Positions 34,280-45,107 of a stretch of DNA of 64,000 nucleotides are shown piece after piece. Positions within the stretch are counted from its first letter, which is position 1. The number at the start of each line of letters is the position of its first letter. Origin of the DNA: Flabesymbios commensalis (lineage: Eukaryota; Annelida; Polychaeta; Terebellida; Flabelligeridae); the NCBI GenBank assembly GCA_964017125.1, contig OZ024903.1:79991028-80055027 (forward strand). Direction: 5' to 3'. Made by a program: the position numbers and the translations under genes. Below the pieces are notes generated by a model. The model was not told the DNA's origin. It searched no databases and saw nothing but the letters and a program-made list of their open reading frames with translations.

Positions 34280-35586
34280 CAAAACGCTTTCACTGCTAGA
34301 GGATGATACACGTAATAATTTTCCCCAACTGTAGACCATTGTACCAATCAGATGTGTGTAAGATAATTTATTACGAACTAAAAACGAAACTGAAGTGAAC
34401 CCTTAACTTTTACGCATTATATGCGTCATATAGGGCTTGATTCTAGTAAAGGTTATTAAAAAATAAATGATTCCTCAATGGTAAAATGAAGACTCTTTTA
34501 GCTTTATTTAGATATATTAGACGTACCGTATGGATTTTATATAAAAAAAAAAAAAAATTAATTCACTTTGAGTGCGAATTGCGACGGCAATTGACAAAGC
34601 TCTTACAGTAAACGAAAAGTTGCTAAAAATTGCGTTAACTATTGATTTTTGGGGCTTTCAAAATTAAATGTGTTACTTTCATTAAAATGGCGCAAACTTA
34701 AAAAAATACTTGTAAGCTATATAGAGCTGGGTGCTGGCAAAGGACATGTTTTAAAAGTAAATTGTTTGACTGGAAAGTGAAGTGTTGTAAGTGGAGTGTG
34801 ACAATGGTGGTTTACAAACACTATTTGCCCCATACTTTTTAGGATTATTATTGTTGTAAAAAAAAGAATATAACTTCATCATTAATCAAAGTCGTATTTA
34901 CAAGTATTACCTCACTCTTATCTGTAATGACGTCACGGTTAATGTTACTGTTAAAAATATATAACGTACCACACGCAGGCTTGCAGCTATCTTATCGACC
35001 ACTCTTAAATTCATAGCAGGCCTAATACTAATGTTGTCACTGATAAGAATACGAATAAAAGCAAACAAAACATAATTATTGGGTGGAGAAGTAAATATCT
35101 ATATTACCAGATAAACGTATATGTAGTCTTATTGTCTAGAAGTGCGACAACAATGACAACAATGATAATTCCATACATACAAATTATAATGTCATACCCA
35201 AGGAATACTATTTGGTGTGTACAATATTTCAGGAGCACAAATAATCAGATTGTGATAATGATATAAATGAGTAAATTGCAAGATGTTAAATGGTCACTAT
35301 AAACTTAATTTTGTATTAAAAGATGACTTTGCCTTAAAAATGTTTCAAATGCATTCTTAACTCCCTGCACGTATGCCTATTTGAATAATATTCAAAAAGT
35401 AATATAATAAAATTATGTTTGTCTTATGTTTTCGTCTAAGCAAAAAATACTTCTTAATGTGTCCCAGAAATGATTGCCTTTTATTATATGTGTTCCTGAA
35501 AGCCACGTAAAATGGGTCACCTCGAATCACACCACGTACAATTAGATTGGCGTGATGTCACACTTTGGCTTCGAGCTGAACACAAT
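34280..35586. other. No gene seen
   Basis: AT-rich; an A-run at 34543-34557 only. Confidence 0.4.
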
Positions 35587-35675
35587 GACCGATGTTGGTT
35601 AAATGTTGAGCCACCGTATAAGGACCAATTATCCCATGTGGACCAATTATCCCATGTGACCTGATGGGACAATTT
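35587..35675. repeat. Hairpin words: core-family half plus tandem GGACCAATTATCCCATG
   Basis: GACCGATGTTGGTTAAATGT with GAGCCACCGT is a half copy of the core-palindrome family. It is followed by two tandem 19-bp copies of GACCAATTATCCCATGTG (35622-35659) and an inverted GATGGGACAATTT (35663-35675). The GGACCAA start recalls the ends of 31243 and 43511. Confidence 0.5.
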
Positions 35676-36204
35676 GACTTCCAGCTGACCAAAGTATCTA
35701 ATGGCAAATTTTCAATAGTAGTAACTTAACAGAAAATGGTACATTCCATCAATATGTGAGACGTTCTCAGTTTTGCTCGATATATTTTTCTTGGGTTTTT
35801 ATAAATTTTTTTGCAGTAAAGTGGGAATTTTGGTAGCAAGGCACAGTTCACAGCCAATTGATATTCAAGGGAAATTCCATGTAGGCCTGGTTGTTAAATA
35901 ATTCAAAGCAAACCCGATGTATTCCTTCTATGTCGTTCTGCCTTTTAGTTTTGCATAGAGTGAAGTACCGTTAGTTTCAGTCGCAATTATCAAACATCCA
36001 AGTAATGAAGTACGCCTCTACATTAGGTTTTAGATATATTTATTCATTATCAAAAAATACATGTAACTGTTATAATGCTTTATTATATTGTGTTTATTAT
36101 ATACATAGTTAAATATTTATAAATAGTTAAATGAACAGTAATTGAGAATTATAGTGGATACAATAAAAAGAAAGATAAGTGATAGGCCATGAGCTACTAC
36201 TACC
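35676..36204. other. No gene seen
   Basis: AT-rich sequence with no supported feature. Confidence 0.4.
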
Positions 36205-36835
36205 CTACGTGCACACCCCCCCCCCTCCCCCTCCGACCCCCCCCCCACAACCGAGCCCCTGATCTATCACATATCTAAAAGATGAAATGAGATGTTAACA
36301 ATAAACAGATAGGGACGAACTTTTATATTTTGACCACTTATATGGAGATACCTTTCCCCCAAACCCGTCTAGAATTAGGCGATGGGGTTACGTAGACGTC
36401 TGTCGCTGCTTTTTTATTTAAATCTTTGCTCTTGTGATATATATGAAGTAAATATTCATCTAGCCACATACGTTCAAACACATTTTTTTATTAAAAATAA
36501 TCGATATCAACAACAAAACCAGCTAGTCTATATAAAAAACATCTAATCAAACATAAATGTTGGTCACATTCCTATTTTGCCCATAATAATCCCCTTTTAT
36601 ATGGTACATTGTATAGGCTATAACATAATTATGTAGATTGGCTAACTAGAACAAGAACGGCAGACATGTACGTAGCCCTACCCCACTAAATCTAGACGGG
36701 TTTGGAGGTAACTCTATATAAGTGATCACCATAAAAAATCCGTCCATAACATTTCATTTTATGTTTTAGACATTCCGATGCTCAAAAACATTCGTGCGGG
36801 TTGTGTGTGTGTGTGTGGGGGAGGGGGGTGCAATT
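36205..36835. mobile_element. Foldback element with arms of about 180 bp
   Basis: The left arm (36205-36395) and right arm (36665-36835) are inverted copies. Landmarks are GACCACTTATATGGAGATAC and CCAAACCCGTCTAGAATTAG on the left against CTAAATCTAGACGGGTTTGG and TATATAAGTGATCACC on the right. Outside these, TCTAAAAGATGAAATGAGAT matches the complement of ATTTCATTTTATGTTTTAGA. The extreme ends are C-rich (TGCAC followed by long C runs). Arms differ at about 20-25% of sites, so it is old. The interior is AT-rich and non-coding. Confidence 0.75.
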
Positions 36836-37177
36836 ATGCCAGAAATATTACAGGAAATGTGCCAGAAAATATACATTAAATACTTTTTATTAACAAAGCA
36901 ATACATGTACTTTTATCTACTAAGATGTATTATCAGTTGAAAATCATTGTTGCCTGTTTCTACTGAATAATACAAACTGTAAATGTATAGTAGAAGGCAG
37001 ACACCAAACAATTACAGCGTTCCGTTTTGACACGAAACCTTTTTATTGCTACTAAAACGCAAACCTTAATCAACATATGAAAATCTTGAAAAATGTGTAA
37101 TAGAATATACTTCTAATATGAAATCAAAAATAATCCACATGCAGGCTTTCCGAAAACAGCATACACCAGACGATGAC
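36836..37177. other. No gene seen
   Basis: AT-rich sequence, nothing supported. Confidence 0.4.
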
Positions 37178-37240
37178 CCTATGTTAAATCTATGTTGGGT
37201 TGTCGTCTGCGACGCTCAACCAACATTGAATCAACATTGT
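37178..37240. mobile_element. Core-palindrome family copy
   Basis: TATGTTGGGTTGTCGTCTGC and GACGCTCAACCAACATTGAA: GTTGGGTTG pairs with CAACCAAC around the core GTCGTCTGCGACGC. Confidence 0.65.
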
Positions 37241-37432
37241 ATTATTCGACTAGTAATTTGTTGATTTTGTATCCCGAGCTGCATATAGCATATTAACCTA
37301 ACCTTTCAAACACAATAATTGTCGTATTTATGCACAATCAGACCTAATTCATGTAATTTGAATAAACTTGATTAAGAAATGTTTTTTTTTGCTTGGTATT
37401 TCACACTTTATTTTTTTATATCAATCAGGTGA

Positions 37433-37634
37433 TACTGTCGATCTGGTAATTTTTGCGTGTTTGAACTTTCGCGAATTTCTGATTTGGAGACTTTTCACGA
37501 AGTTTAAAATTTGTGAAATTTTATTTTTCTCCAGTAGATCTATTATAATAATAATTTTCGCGAGATTCTTGAATTCGCAAATTCTTCTTCCTAGCGAAAT
37601 TTAAAACCTCGCGAATATTACCAGATCTACAGTA
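37433..37634. mobile_element. MITE with TACTGTAGATCTGGTAAT ends, 202 bp
   Basis: The left end TACTGTCGATCTGGTAATTT (37433) is matched, with few changes, by the complement of ATATTACCAGATCTACAGTA (ending 37634). CGCGAA and TTCGCG words recur inside and keep the halves self-complementary. TA at the tips would suit a Tc1/mariner-type target, but this is inference. Confidence 0.75.
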
Positions 37635-38157
37635 ATCATTCACATTAAGATGGAAATAATTCACATGTTTGTGTGATAGAAAATAAAACAGTACACTTGT
37701 AATAATAATATTAAAAGATGAAAAAAGTCCTCAATAAACAGTAAGAAAAAGAAATATTTTCGGTTCAATTATAAAAAGGCACAGCCCTAACTGGTCAAAC
37801 ACCCATACATCATGACATCATGTATGCCCACTGACCAGCCGTTTCCAAACAGTGCACAGTGGTGCAGGAGTATAAAATGCTCTACTTGGGTTACAATTAA
37901 ATGAAAATATCTCTTGTCGTGATATGTGAAGCTTGTGTCGTGATATGTAAAGGATTTGTTTTCTGCGGTATTCAGCATGCATTGTGCGGTATGATAATGC
38001 GGTATGCGTGTGATTCCTTTAATACGAAATACAGTGCGTTGTTTGTCCTTTTGCAACAAAAACATACTGCGGACATAAATGCCTGAATTATCTCTTTCCG
38101 CTTCATTTTAATTCCCATATTATGGGTCTACGACCATTATAAATATTTAATTATTCC
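37635..38157. other. No gene seen
   Basis: AT-rich; the opposing open frames at 37787-38086 share a duplicated 'tgtcgtgatatgt' word and have no family match. Confidence 0.35.
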
Positions 38158-38255
38158 AGTGCGGGGACCGTCTTTCGTCAGAATCTGCAGTATACAGACG
38201 GCAGATTCTGACGTATATGATTATAAAGACGGCCCCGGGGCTGAAAGTGTTAACC
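38158..38255. mobile_element. Hairpin of the TTAACCCTTTCA type
   Basis: CAGTGCGGGGACCGTCTTTC and GTCAGAATCTGC pair with GCAGATTCTGAC and AAAGACGGCCCCGGGGCTG. The right end reads CTGAAAGTGTTAACC, a near match to a TTAA-ended CCCTTTCAGC terminus. It is related in plan to 46537-46600 and to the half-end at 59229. Confidence 0.65.
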
Positions 38256-38807
38256 ACACATCATGCCCCATCCCCGTGATTTCTAGTTATAAAGTTGAAT
38301 GGAGAAATCATACTCAGAAATCTTACTCTCGAAATGGAGCGATTAGTTGTACCGTTTACCGCATGTCTATGAAAACCGCATACCACCATTGTATGCAGAT
38401 AAATATTTTCACCATATTATATTTGTCATTGTTTTCTGCATACTGCATGCATAGTGCATGCTACATGTAAGATATCTCAGCTTCAACACGTCTCAGAATT
38501 GGAGTGGCGAAACAAACTTCACTTGGCCTTCAAAAGCAATTGCAACATCGATGCTTTTCGCAATGTTTTTTACAACAAAAGAGTAACTGCTAGTCTATTT
38601 ATTATAACTCATAGAAGTATAAGCCAACCAGAGCTTCGATTTCACAGTATTGAGTGCACAACTGATAAATTTGAAGGTGGAAATGCTGTCCACAATCTAT
38701 AGCATTGTTCATACAATATTTTTAAATGTTCAGCTGGTCAGATTGATTGTAACTTGGTAACTTCTTGAAACATCGCCATATTGTAATAAAAGCTTCTCGC
38801 AATGTTA
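38256..38807. other. Unassigned; 82-codon open frame
   Basis: The plus-strand frame 38454-38702 (ELEWRNKLHLAFKSNCNIDA...) has balanced composition but no recognisable domain and no good splice sites. Confidence 0.25.
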
Positions 38808-38900
38808 TTATTCGAATATGGCAGCCAAGATGGCGCCTCCTTGTCGGGCGGTGATATCAGTTACTTGACCGTTGTCCAGCCTAGACAAATACTCTTTGAT
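38808..38900 (-). CDS. Candidate coding exon on the minus strand
   Basis: A convincing 3' splice site (a T-rich tract on the minus strand, ending TTAACAG at 38901) opens a frame starting ATC AAA GAG in phase 0. It encodes IKEYLSRLDNGQVTDITARQ and GGAILAAIFE, then a stop at 38808. A possible internal donor CAA|GTAACT would end the exon after IKEYLSRLDNGQ. The start phase matches the end phase of the candidate exon at 41908-41981 on the same strand, so both could belong to one gene. The protein family is not recognised. Confidence 0.35.
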   Translation of the reverse strand: MKEYLSRLDNGQVTDITARQGGAILAAIFE

Positions 38901-40317
38901 CTGTTAACAAAACAATGAGACAAACAAGGATGGGAAATGAGGAAAGATATGGGTGCTAAAAAAAAACTATGATTTTTTTAGGTATAATATCTAGTTTGGT
39001 TAGTAAAATAGCCACTTCTGATGTACCGTACTTTGTCACAAAACGAAAGCGGTGTGTTGTTTGAAGAAAAATACACTGCTTAGTTTCTGTCATTCGCATG
39101 CGTATAATTATTGTGAATTTTATATTATTATAATTATGTAATATAATAGTAAAAGCTAAAAACTACAAATCAATATTTGTGTCGACGTCTTAACGTTATC
39201 ATGGATATAATATCTGATAAGTTACCCAGTGATAACCACCACATACATGTGGATATAATGCTCATCATGTTTGGCTAATCTATATGTTCCATTGTGTTCT
39301 ACTTGTTAGGTCAGCGGAACTATAAAATAATTGTTTTAATAGGCCTAATACTTACAAATGCCAGCCTTTGTCCATGCATCACATGCAGCACATGCAGCGG
39401 TAAACAAAACTGTGGTCAACGGAAAAGTTGAATGACACGTGTACTCTACATATCGGGGTTATTTGTTTGATTGATCCTTATTAAATGAAGGAATTAACAG
39501 TATATAGTAAAGATCACTAATGATAATTCCCTGTACAGCAGCTGATATACTATGATATCTGACATTCTATCAAAAATCGCGAGCTTTTAAAGCCACGCCT
39601 TGATGTGACTGAGTTTGGGATCCTAAAGGGTGCGCAGAGATACACAGACCACCTGTGAGTTATACATGTGAGAAATAGAAACTTATATAGCTTCATTTAA
39701 CATGAAGATAATGTCCCATATCAGCACAACTAGTCAATATGTCCTCGGTGCCACTCATAGGGTAAAGTTTATTCACTATTAAATACGGTTTTTACCATGT
39801 TACACAACATAATATTGGAGATATGAGGTTGTTTCAGGAAGCCGACGATAAAGTCTTACAAAATAATAAAATAAAACACATACACTAAAAGGATATAATA
39901 GGGATTACATTTAGCGTGTTTAATTTCAATATTTTCATTCAAATTTAACTATGAGAACACGGTATTTACGGTAGCTTTATCTGTGGGTATGTTTCTATTT
40001 TTATCACCATAAAACTACCTGTTATCTCGACCAATTGTCCAGAACAGTAGACGTATAATTAGCTGAAGGGCATAAACAATAGAGAAGATAAAAATTATTA
40101 CTAACTATTTTGTCGTTTATTACGTACATGGCTCCTCATACTCATGACGTGAATATCCATCTAGAACATGATGATAACCATGATGATAACAGTGATCCAA
40201 CAATAAGAGGCTCCCTTCACCTTTTGGGTTTTGTTGAAGGAGACAATGGCACGTATCATATCAGTAGAGTGGTATGTTATGTTGAACATAGTATGTTCTG
40301 TTAAACACGGTCCACTG
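38901..40317. other. No gene seen; possible minus-strand intron
   Basis: AT-rich with no supported exon. A plus-strand open stretch ending CACCT|GTGAGT near 39650 lacks an acceptor. Confidence 0.35.
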
Positions 40318-40380
40318 GCGCGATGTTGGCGCGATGTTGGGCCAGCGTCTCCGACGCTGGTCCAACATCGCGTCAAAGTC
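40318..40380. mobile_element. Core-palindrome family copy with GCGCGATGTTGG arms
   Basis: GCGATGTTGGGCCAGCGTC pairs with GACGCTGGTCCAACATCGC around a three-base loop (TCC), a nearly perfect stem of about 20 bp. A second CGCGATGTTGG at 40318 duplicates part of the left arm. Arm sequence differs from all other copies while remaining paired. Confidence 0.8.
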
Positions 40381-40695
40381 GGATATATGAGTCGCCAATG
40401 CACAACAACCTTGCAAAGCTCGATCATTTAATGGTAAAGCAAAATTTATCGCTTTGTGTGAAACGGAGGGATACGCTGAGATATTGTTTGTTATTTATTT
40501 GGTGACTCAAGAGAGTCGTTAAACAGGAATCACGTTAACAAGTTTCCGTCAGACAAACTTATAAAGTAGTCCAGGCAGTAGGCGATCCAATAAGGTGGGC
40601 GACTCAAAAGACAACTAGGAAAAAGGGTGGATCAAACGTGCGTGCAATGTCAACAATGACCCTCCTGCGTTCCTGTTCACCAATATAATATGTGC

Positions 40696-40760
40696 ATCGT
40701 GTTGTTTTAATGTTGGGCCATCGTCGCAGACTGTGGGCCAACAATAATAAAACATTGGTG
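40696..40760. mobile_element. Core-palindrome family copy
   Basis: GTTTTAATGTTGGGCCATCG and CTGTGGGCCAACAATAATAA with centre TCGCAGAC. Only the inner part pairs. Confidence 0.6.
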
Positions 40761-40922
40761 CAGAAGAAAAATAAATCTGAAATTGTCAACTATAGCAAGG
40801 CTAATTTGTATACATAGTATTCTGATACATTCATTTGAGGCTGAAATGATGACAATTGATAGTCTGACTGCTTATCGTTAAGTAAGTACATGTACGTTCC
40901 AGCCAGTCTGGGAGCGCATGCA

Positions 40923-41025
40923 AGCACAAGAAACTATAACCAAGTGCTGGTGTAATGTTGGACCACTGTCTGCGACGCTGGCACAGCATTAAATCAGCAC
41001 TGAGCCAAGTCTCGTGTTTACTCAG
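40923..41025. mobile_element. Core-palindrome family copy
   Basis: CCAAGTGCTGGTGTAATGTT and CATTAAATCAGCACTGAGCC flank GGACCACTGTCTGCGACGCT. GTGCTG/CAGCAC and AATG/CATT pair. The right tip CTCGTGTTTACTCAG matches the AGCAAACACGAG tip of copy 42349. Confidence 0.7.
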
Positions 41026-41439
41026 ATGGTCCGGAATGGTAAGGCGTGAGAGTTTGGAAAGTTAGTCATGGTGAAAAATAAAAACGCAAGCCAGCATCTG
41101 TGGGGCAGCACAAATTACATTTAATTATCTTCCCGTCTCGTAAACATCACACTACAAGTGATCTAGTCACAGCAGCCGAAGAACAGCGGCAGTAAAATAT
41201 ATTTTTTCTGAGCTGTGTTTACTGCAATGCGTCGCATGTGTGCCATATATGCCTATATACGCTGGGATAGGCTTAATACTTAGAAATATCCAAATTATGG
41301 GCACAGAGCACATGCCTTTTGCTAAAGTTACAACATATCTTGAGTAGTCCTACTATTTTTTTCAATTCATCATCAGCCCATTAAATACCAGATTTTTAGC
41401 ATGTCATAGATAAAATGTGACATCAATCAGCAAGATTTC
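41026..41439. other. No gene seen
   Basis: AT-rich, nothing supported. Confidence 0.4.
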
Positions 41440-41548
41440 AAAATGGTTGACATCCATTTTCTCAAGTGAATAATTTTCACTCACTTTAAGTTGTGAATTG
41501 CCTCACACAAGAGACACAACTTTAAGTAACGTGGCGGTTAAAGGGTTG
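41440..41548 (-). mobile_element. Diverged copy of the 237-bp TTAA-ended MITE
   Basis: TTTTCACTCACTTTAAGTTG, an internal CACACAAGAGACACAAC, ACTTTAAGT and the end GGCGGTTAAAGGGTT (41531-41545) match 20887-21123. The left end is not identifiable. Confidence 0.65.
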
Positions 41549-41907
41549 AAGCAGTTGTACAATATATTCACATTTCTTTCAGACACGCCAGCTGCCCAAA
41601 ACAGCCTCTAAGTCAACCATGTTTCCATAAACATGATAAATAAAAAGATTTTTTTTATATTTTGAATAAAAATATATATTCAGCTCATTTTTGGTTTATT
41701 GAGCTCGGTGCAAGATAATTTTACAATGATACTCCTCTTCACCCTACCAGTATATTCGTATATTTATCTCTAAGCTACAAAAAGTCGACCATATATGAAC
41801 ATCAACATTAAATAACTGGTGCGATAGTCGGTCATGTAGAAATTTGTAAAGGCGAGTACTTGGAAAAGTGTCATTATTTCTAGATATCCTGTTGTCAGTA
41901 TAGTTAC

Positions 41908-41981
41908 CGCTAGTTCTAGCATGAGCATTAAGATGAATATTTGAAAAGGCATCCACGGATCATATGCAAAGAAATAGCCAC
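41908..41981 (-). CDS. Candidate membrane-protein exon B
   Basis: Reading leftward: acceptor CATTTTAG ends at 41982 and donor GCG|GTAACT begins at 41907. The 74-base exon encodes (G)GYFFAYDPWMPFQIFILMLMLELA, a strongly hydrophobic, probably membrane-spanning segment. It starts in phase 1 and ends in phase 0. The phase fits exon A at 42147-42225, from which it is separated by a 165-base intron holding a pentanucleotide repeat. A multi-pass transporter-type protein is suggested by the two hydrophobic segments; the family is not recognised. Confidence 0.35.
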
Positions 41982-42042
41982 CTAAAATGATAAAATAACA
42001 TAATGATTCTATTTTCTGGACTGCAGTGTGGAGGATAGAACA

Positions 42043-42140
42043 GCAGGGCAGAGCAGAGCAGAGCACAGCACAGCACAGCACAACAGAGCAGAGCACAACA
42101 CAGTACAGCACAGCACAACACAACAAAGCACAGCACAGTA
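42043..42140. repeat. (CAGCA/GAGCA)n microsatellite
   Basis: About 98 bp of five-base units AGAGC, AGCAC, ACAAC. It makes periodic LCC/SAQH peptides in all frames. It sits within the proposed intron between candidate exons A and B. Confidence 0.93.
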
Positions 42141-42146
42141 CGAAAC

Positions 42147-42225
42147 CCATTATAAATGGTACAAAGGTTATGTTGATAATGACTGCCACTCCCATGCCCG
42201 GCAAGTTGTCTTTTTCAGATGATAT
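42147..42225 (-). CDS. Candidate membrane-protein exon A
   Basis: Reading leftward: acceptor GTTCCCTGCAG ends at 42226. The 79-base exon encodes ISSEKDNLPGMGVAVIINIT and FVPFIM plus one base, ending ATGG|GTTTCG. The donor is weak beyond GT; an alternative GTACTG lies four bases on. Phase 0 to phase 1 agrees with exon B. The second half is hydrophobic, preceded by a charged stretch and a PGMG turn, as at the start of a transmembrane helix. LPGMG followed by a hydrophobic run is vaguely like secondary transporters, but I make no family claim. Confidence 0.35.
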
Positions 42226-42348
42226 CTGCAGGGAACACGTCTGGTGTAAATTAGCGTATCATTAGCCAGCCCCTGTTTGCTTGTGTTCAAGTCAGTTGTT
42301 ATTAAAGTCTCCACTCACGACTCATTGTTAGTGGCTCCATGTACATCC

Positions 42349-42452
42349 GAGCAAACACGACACTTTGATGCAAAGTAGTTTCGTTGACGGCCCATCATCG
42401 CAGACGGTGCACCGGCATTGAAACAACATTGGACCAGCGTTCTATGTTTCAT
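42349..42452. mobile_element. Core-palindrome family copy
   Basis: Tip GAGCAAACACGACACTTTG; inner GGCCCATCATCGCAGACGGT and CATTGAAACAACATTGGACC. The right end GCGTTCTATGTTTC is decayed. Confidence 0.6.
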
Positions 42453-43329
42453 AGGAGTTGAAACAGTCGCACGTAGATTGTAACCATTCACACGCCGAGT
42501 GTACATGGTAGTTTTAGCTTGTGGACATTTTTCTGAAAAACAAATAACTACTCCTGAATAATTAAACAATACAATCTTGGCTGGTTGCATTTTTCCGTGC
42601 ATTGTGACGATATCGCCAAAAACATTTTATCCGGTATAAGATTTTACAAGCTTTTACGGCCAAAATATTGTATTTCACATGTGCTATTATGTGAACATCG
42701 TTTTATGTTTACTTTTTATCGTTATAAAGTAAAAATTAGATTCCTTTATCATTGACCGATAACGTTGGGCTAGTTGCGGTATGAAAGGTTCCACGATGTA
42801 TACAAACACTAAAGTGTACAGTATCGCCACATTCGGATGAAATATCACTCGTATAAAAAAATTGTACATGTTATTACATGTACTAACTCTTACTAGGTTA
42901 TTATCGGTTATGTAGTGACGACTAAATGGTGTTAAAATTATGTGAACGTATTACATTCGAATCACTAGATTGTTTGATAGTTTTCTATGACGGGATGATC
43001 TGTAGTTGGCTCTGATTAAATTTTATATAAATTAATATGACTGTACTATTTTATATGTCCCTTCCCAATTATTGTAAATCTAGTCATCACCACAATGAAA
43101 ATATTTGTAATTCAAATGTATCTGAATTCGCAGAGGGCAATTTACGACCCAAAGCATATGGTTTTAGCAGATCATATATCTTCTTGACAACATATCAATC
43201 ACGTCGGGATTTTGCCTTGCTGTGGATCACCGTTTATTTCTTATCACAGATGGCGGCCAGTGTTATCATATGATAGTCACTGAGTTTGTTGATTTGTGTG
43301 GATATCGGTCGCTGTCTGATAAATGATCC
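42453..43329. other. No gene seen
   Basis: AT-rich. ATGGCGGCCAGTG at about 43249 begins only a seven-codon frame. Confidence 0.4.
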
Positions 43330-43424
43330 TGGCAAATACGCGACATTGACCCAATGTTGGTTGAGGGTCGCAGATGCTGGACTAACATTAAGGACAACAT
43401 TGGTTCAGCGGCTCGTATTTGCTG
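43330..43424. mobile_element. Core-palindrome family copy
   Basis: GGCAAATACGCGACATTGAC and CCAATGTTGGTTGAGGGTCG at the left; GACTAACATTAAGGACAACA and GGCTCGTATTTGCTGAC at the right. Tips GCAAATACG/CGTATTTGC pair perfectly. Confidence 0.7.
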
Positions 43425-43510
43425 ACACAGTCTCGATCATGTAGCTGTATTTGTGTGACAATAAATAAAGCAATAAAGAAGTAAACGTGTCAGTGAATTA
43501 ATTAATGTAT

Positions 43511-43638
43511 GGCCCAAGTATGGTATTCTGACCCTAATTTAAATAGCAACTGAATGACGGTGTGAATTAGCTGGTCTCGTCATGTGACTGAACTACTCTT
43601 TTATTGGTTGAGAGGTGGGAGAATACCATACTTGGTCC
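43511..43638. mobile_element. MITE with GGCCCAAGTATGGTATTCT ends, 128 bp
   Basis: The 19-bp ends (43511-43529 and 43620-43638) are inverted with one mismatch. TCAGTGAATTAA occurs on both sides (about 43490 and 43641), which may be a target duplication or chance. The interior is not coding. Confidence 0.75.
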
Positions 43639-43652
43639 GATCAGTGAATTAA

Positions 43653-45004
43653 AAACAAAAAGAATTAAGATATGATTGAAAATAATCATAAATATATTAT
43701 TACGTCAATCAGGACCGTTACTTATGTATGTGGTTGACATTCAACTTCGCTAGATGATTGGCTACATCTACCAATAAGATGCCTACTTAGGGAGGCCTAT
43801 CATATAATACATGTGGATCGTGTAATAATATATTAAGTACTGTACGGCTGAAATGAGCTCAAGGTTTTTGAGACGAGTAGGCCTAGGGCTACCATCGTGT
43901 AAAGTCTAAAGGCGGTAAATACGACGTTACTGTCTACATAATTCAGAAGAGGAATTCAATTTTCAACCACCCACATTTAGTTTTCCGAGGGATGTACCAT
44001 ATCGCGTCTACTGCATGTGACGCAAATGACACGATGTACGTCTATCAGTAACTGTTATCTCTTTATCAGATCCATTTTACCAAGGCCTCAAACAGATTAT
44101 AACTATATTACTCAAGGAAATTTGCTATCCTTATGTTATCTTCCTAATTCTAAATCACACACAAGATTTCAAATAGCAGCTCAGCACCAAAGTATGTAAT
44201 AGTTGTATCTGTCCCTTTAACAAGTGACAGATACAACTTTTTAAAACTTGGGTGCCAAGCTGTAAATATATGTAGTAATCTGGGTTATGTTTATTATAAA
44301 AGTGTATTTCATATCGCATATAATTATTTATTGACAGGGACAGGTTGACTTTCTTTATTAAACAACATAAATATTGTTTTAAATGACCAAATTAAAAACT
44401 TTGGTCTTTTTAGTACCTTTGTCCCAAAGAAAATTTTAAAAATAAAAAGAAAACAAAGCCAATACTACTTGCTGTTTTTTTCGTATTACGGGTTTTTAAA
44501 TGTTTGTTTTTAACTACAGGAATTAAAGTTAATTTTTCTAGGCAGTTGACATTAGACCTACCACCTCTGAAGATCTAGAATCCTTATATATATTCGGTAG
44601 ATCAAATTGATCAATTATTAACAGGCATATGAACACTCTGTGAACTCCTTAGATACATTAGAGTGATTTAAATTTAGACATAGTAGTTATCAATACCTCA
44701 CCCTAAAATAAAAGTCTTAATAAAATTATCATTAAAGCTCAAACTAATTAAAATAATTTATTCAATGAATATTTGGTAGACCACTGGGATAGCAAACACT
44801 GGTGTTATGTTAGCCCCCTCCCCCCCCCCCACCAAAAAATTAGCCGGTCTACCACTAGTTTCAAATAGTGTGTTATAAAAAGGTTTTATTGACCGTTTAC
44901 ATGTTAACTTTGACATATTGGTCCTTTTTATTTCTCAATTGTTTTGTAGGTTTTTTATGCGGCGCGAATCGGTTATACGTTCGGTTGTTATTTTTATCCC
45001 ACGA
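43653..45004. other. No gene seen
   Basis: AT-rich. A CAGATACAACT word is inverted as AGTTGTATCTG about 20 bases apart at 44201-44240. A C run lies at 44816-44831. Confidence 0.4.
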
Positions 45005-45107
45005 ATTTGAACAGCTTTGGCCACTGCATGTATGTGTGCACAATACAAAGGAAAGATATCGGGCTCTGAGTCAACCACGCTACCAATGAGCTATCGTGGC
45101 GCCAACA
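45005..45107 (-). mobile_element. tRNA-like unit, SINE head or tRNA pseudogene
   Basis: On the minus strand GGCGCCACGATAGCTCATTG GTAGCG is an excellent polymerase III A box (TAGCTCATTGGTAGCG). TCAGAGCCCGATAT follows at the anticodon-arm position, and GTTCAAATTC about 75 bases on could serve as B box. The spacing is too long for a normal tRNA and the acceptor stem does not close, so a SINE head or pseudogene fits better. Confidence 0.5.

Noticed and set aside
41770-42204. 144-codon minus-strand frame with long LCC repeat
   Set aside because: The middle is the translated pentanucleotide microsatellite. Only the ends look coding, and these are reported as separate candidate exons.
45005-45107. 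Functional tRNA gene
   Set aside because: The A box is good, but the A-to-B spacing is too long and the acceptor stem does not close.
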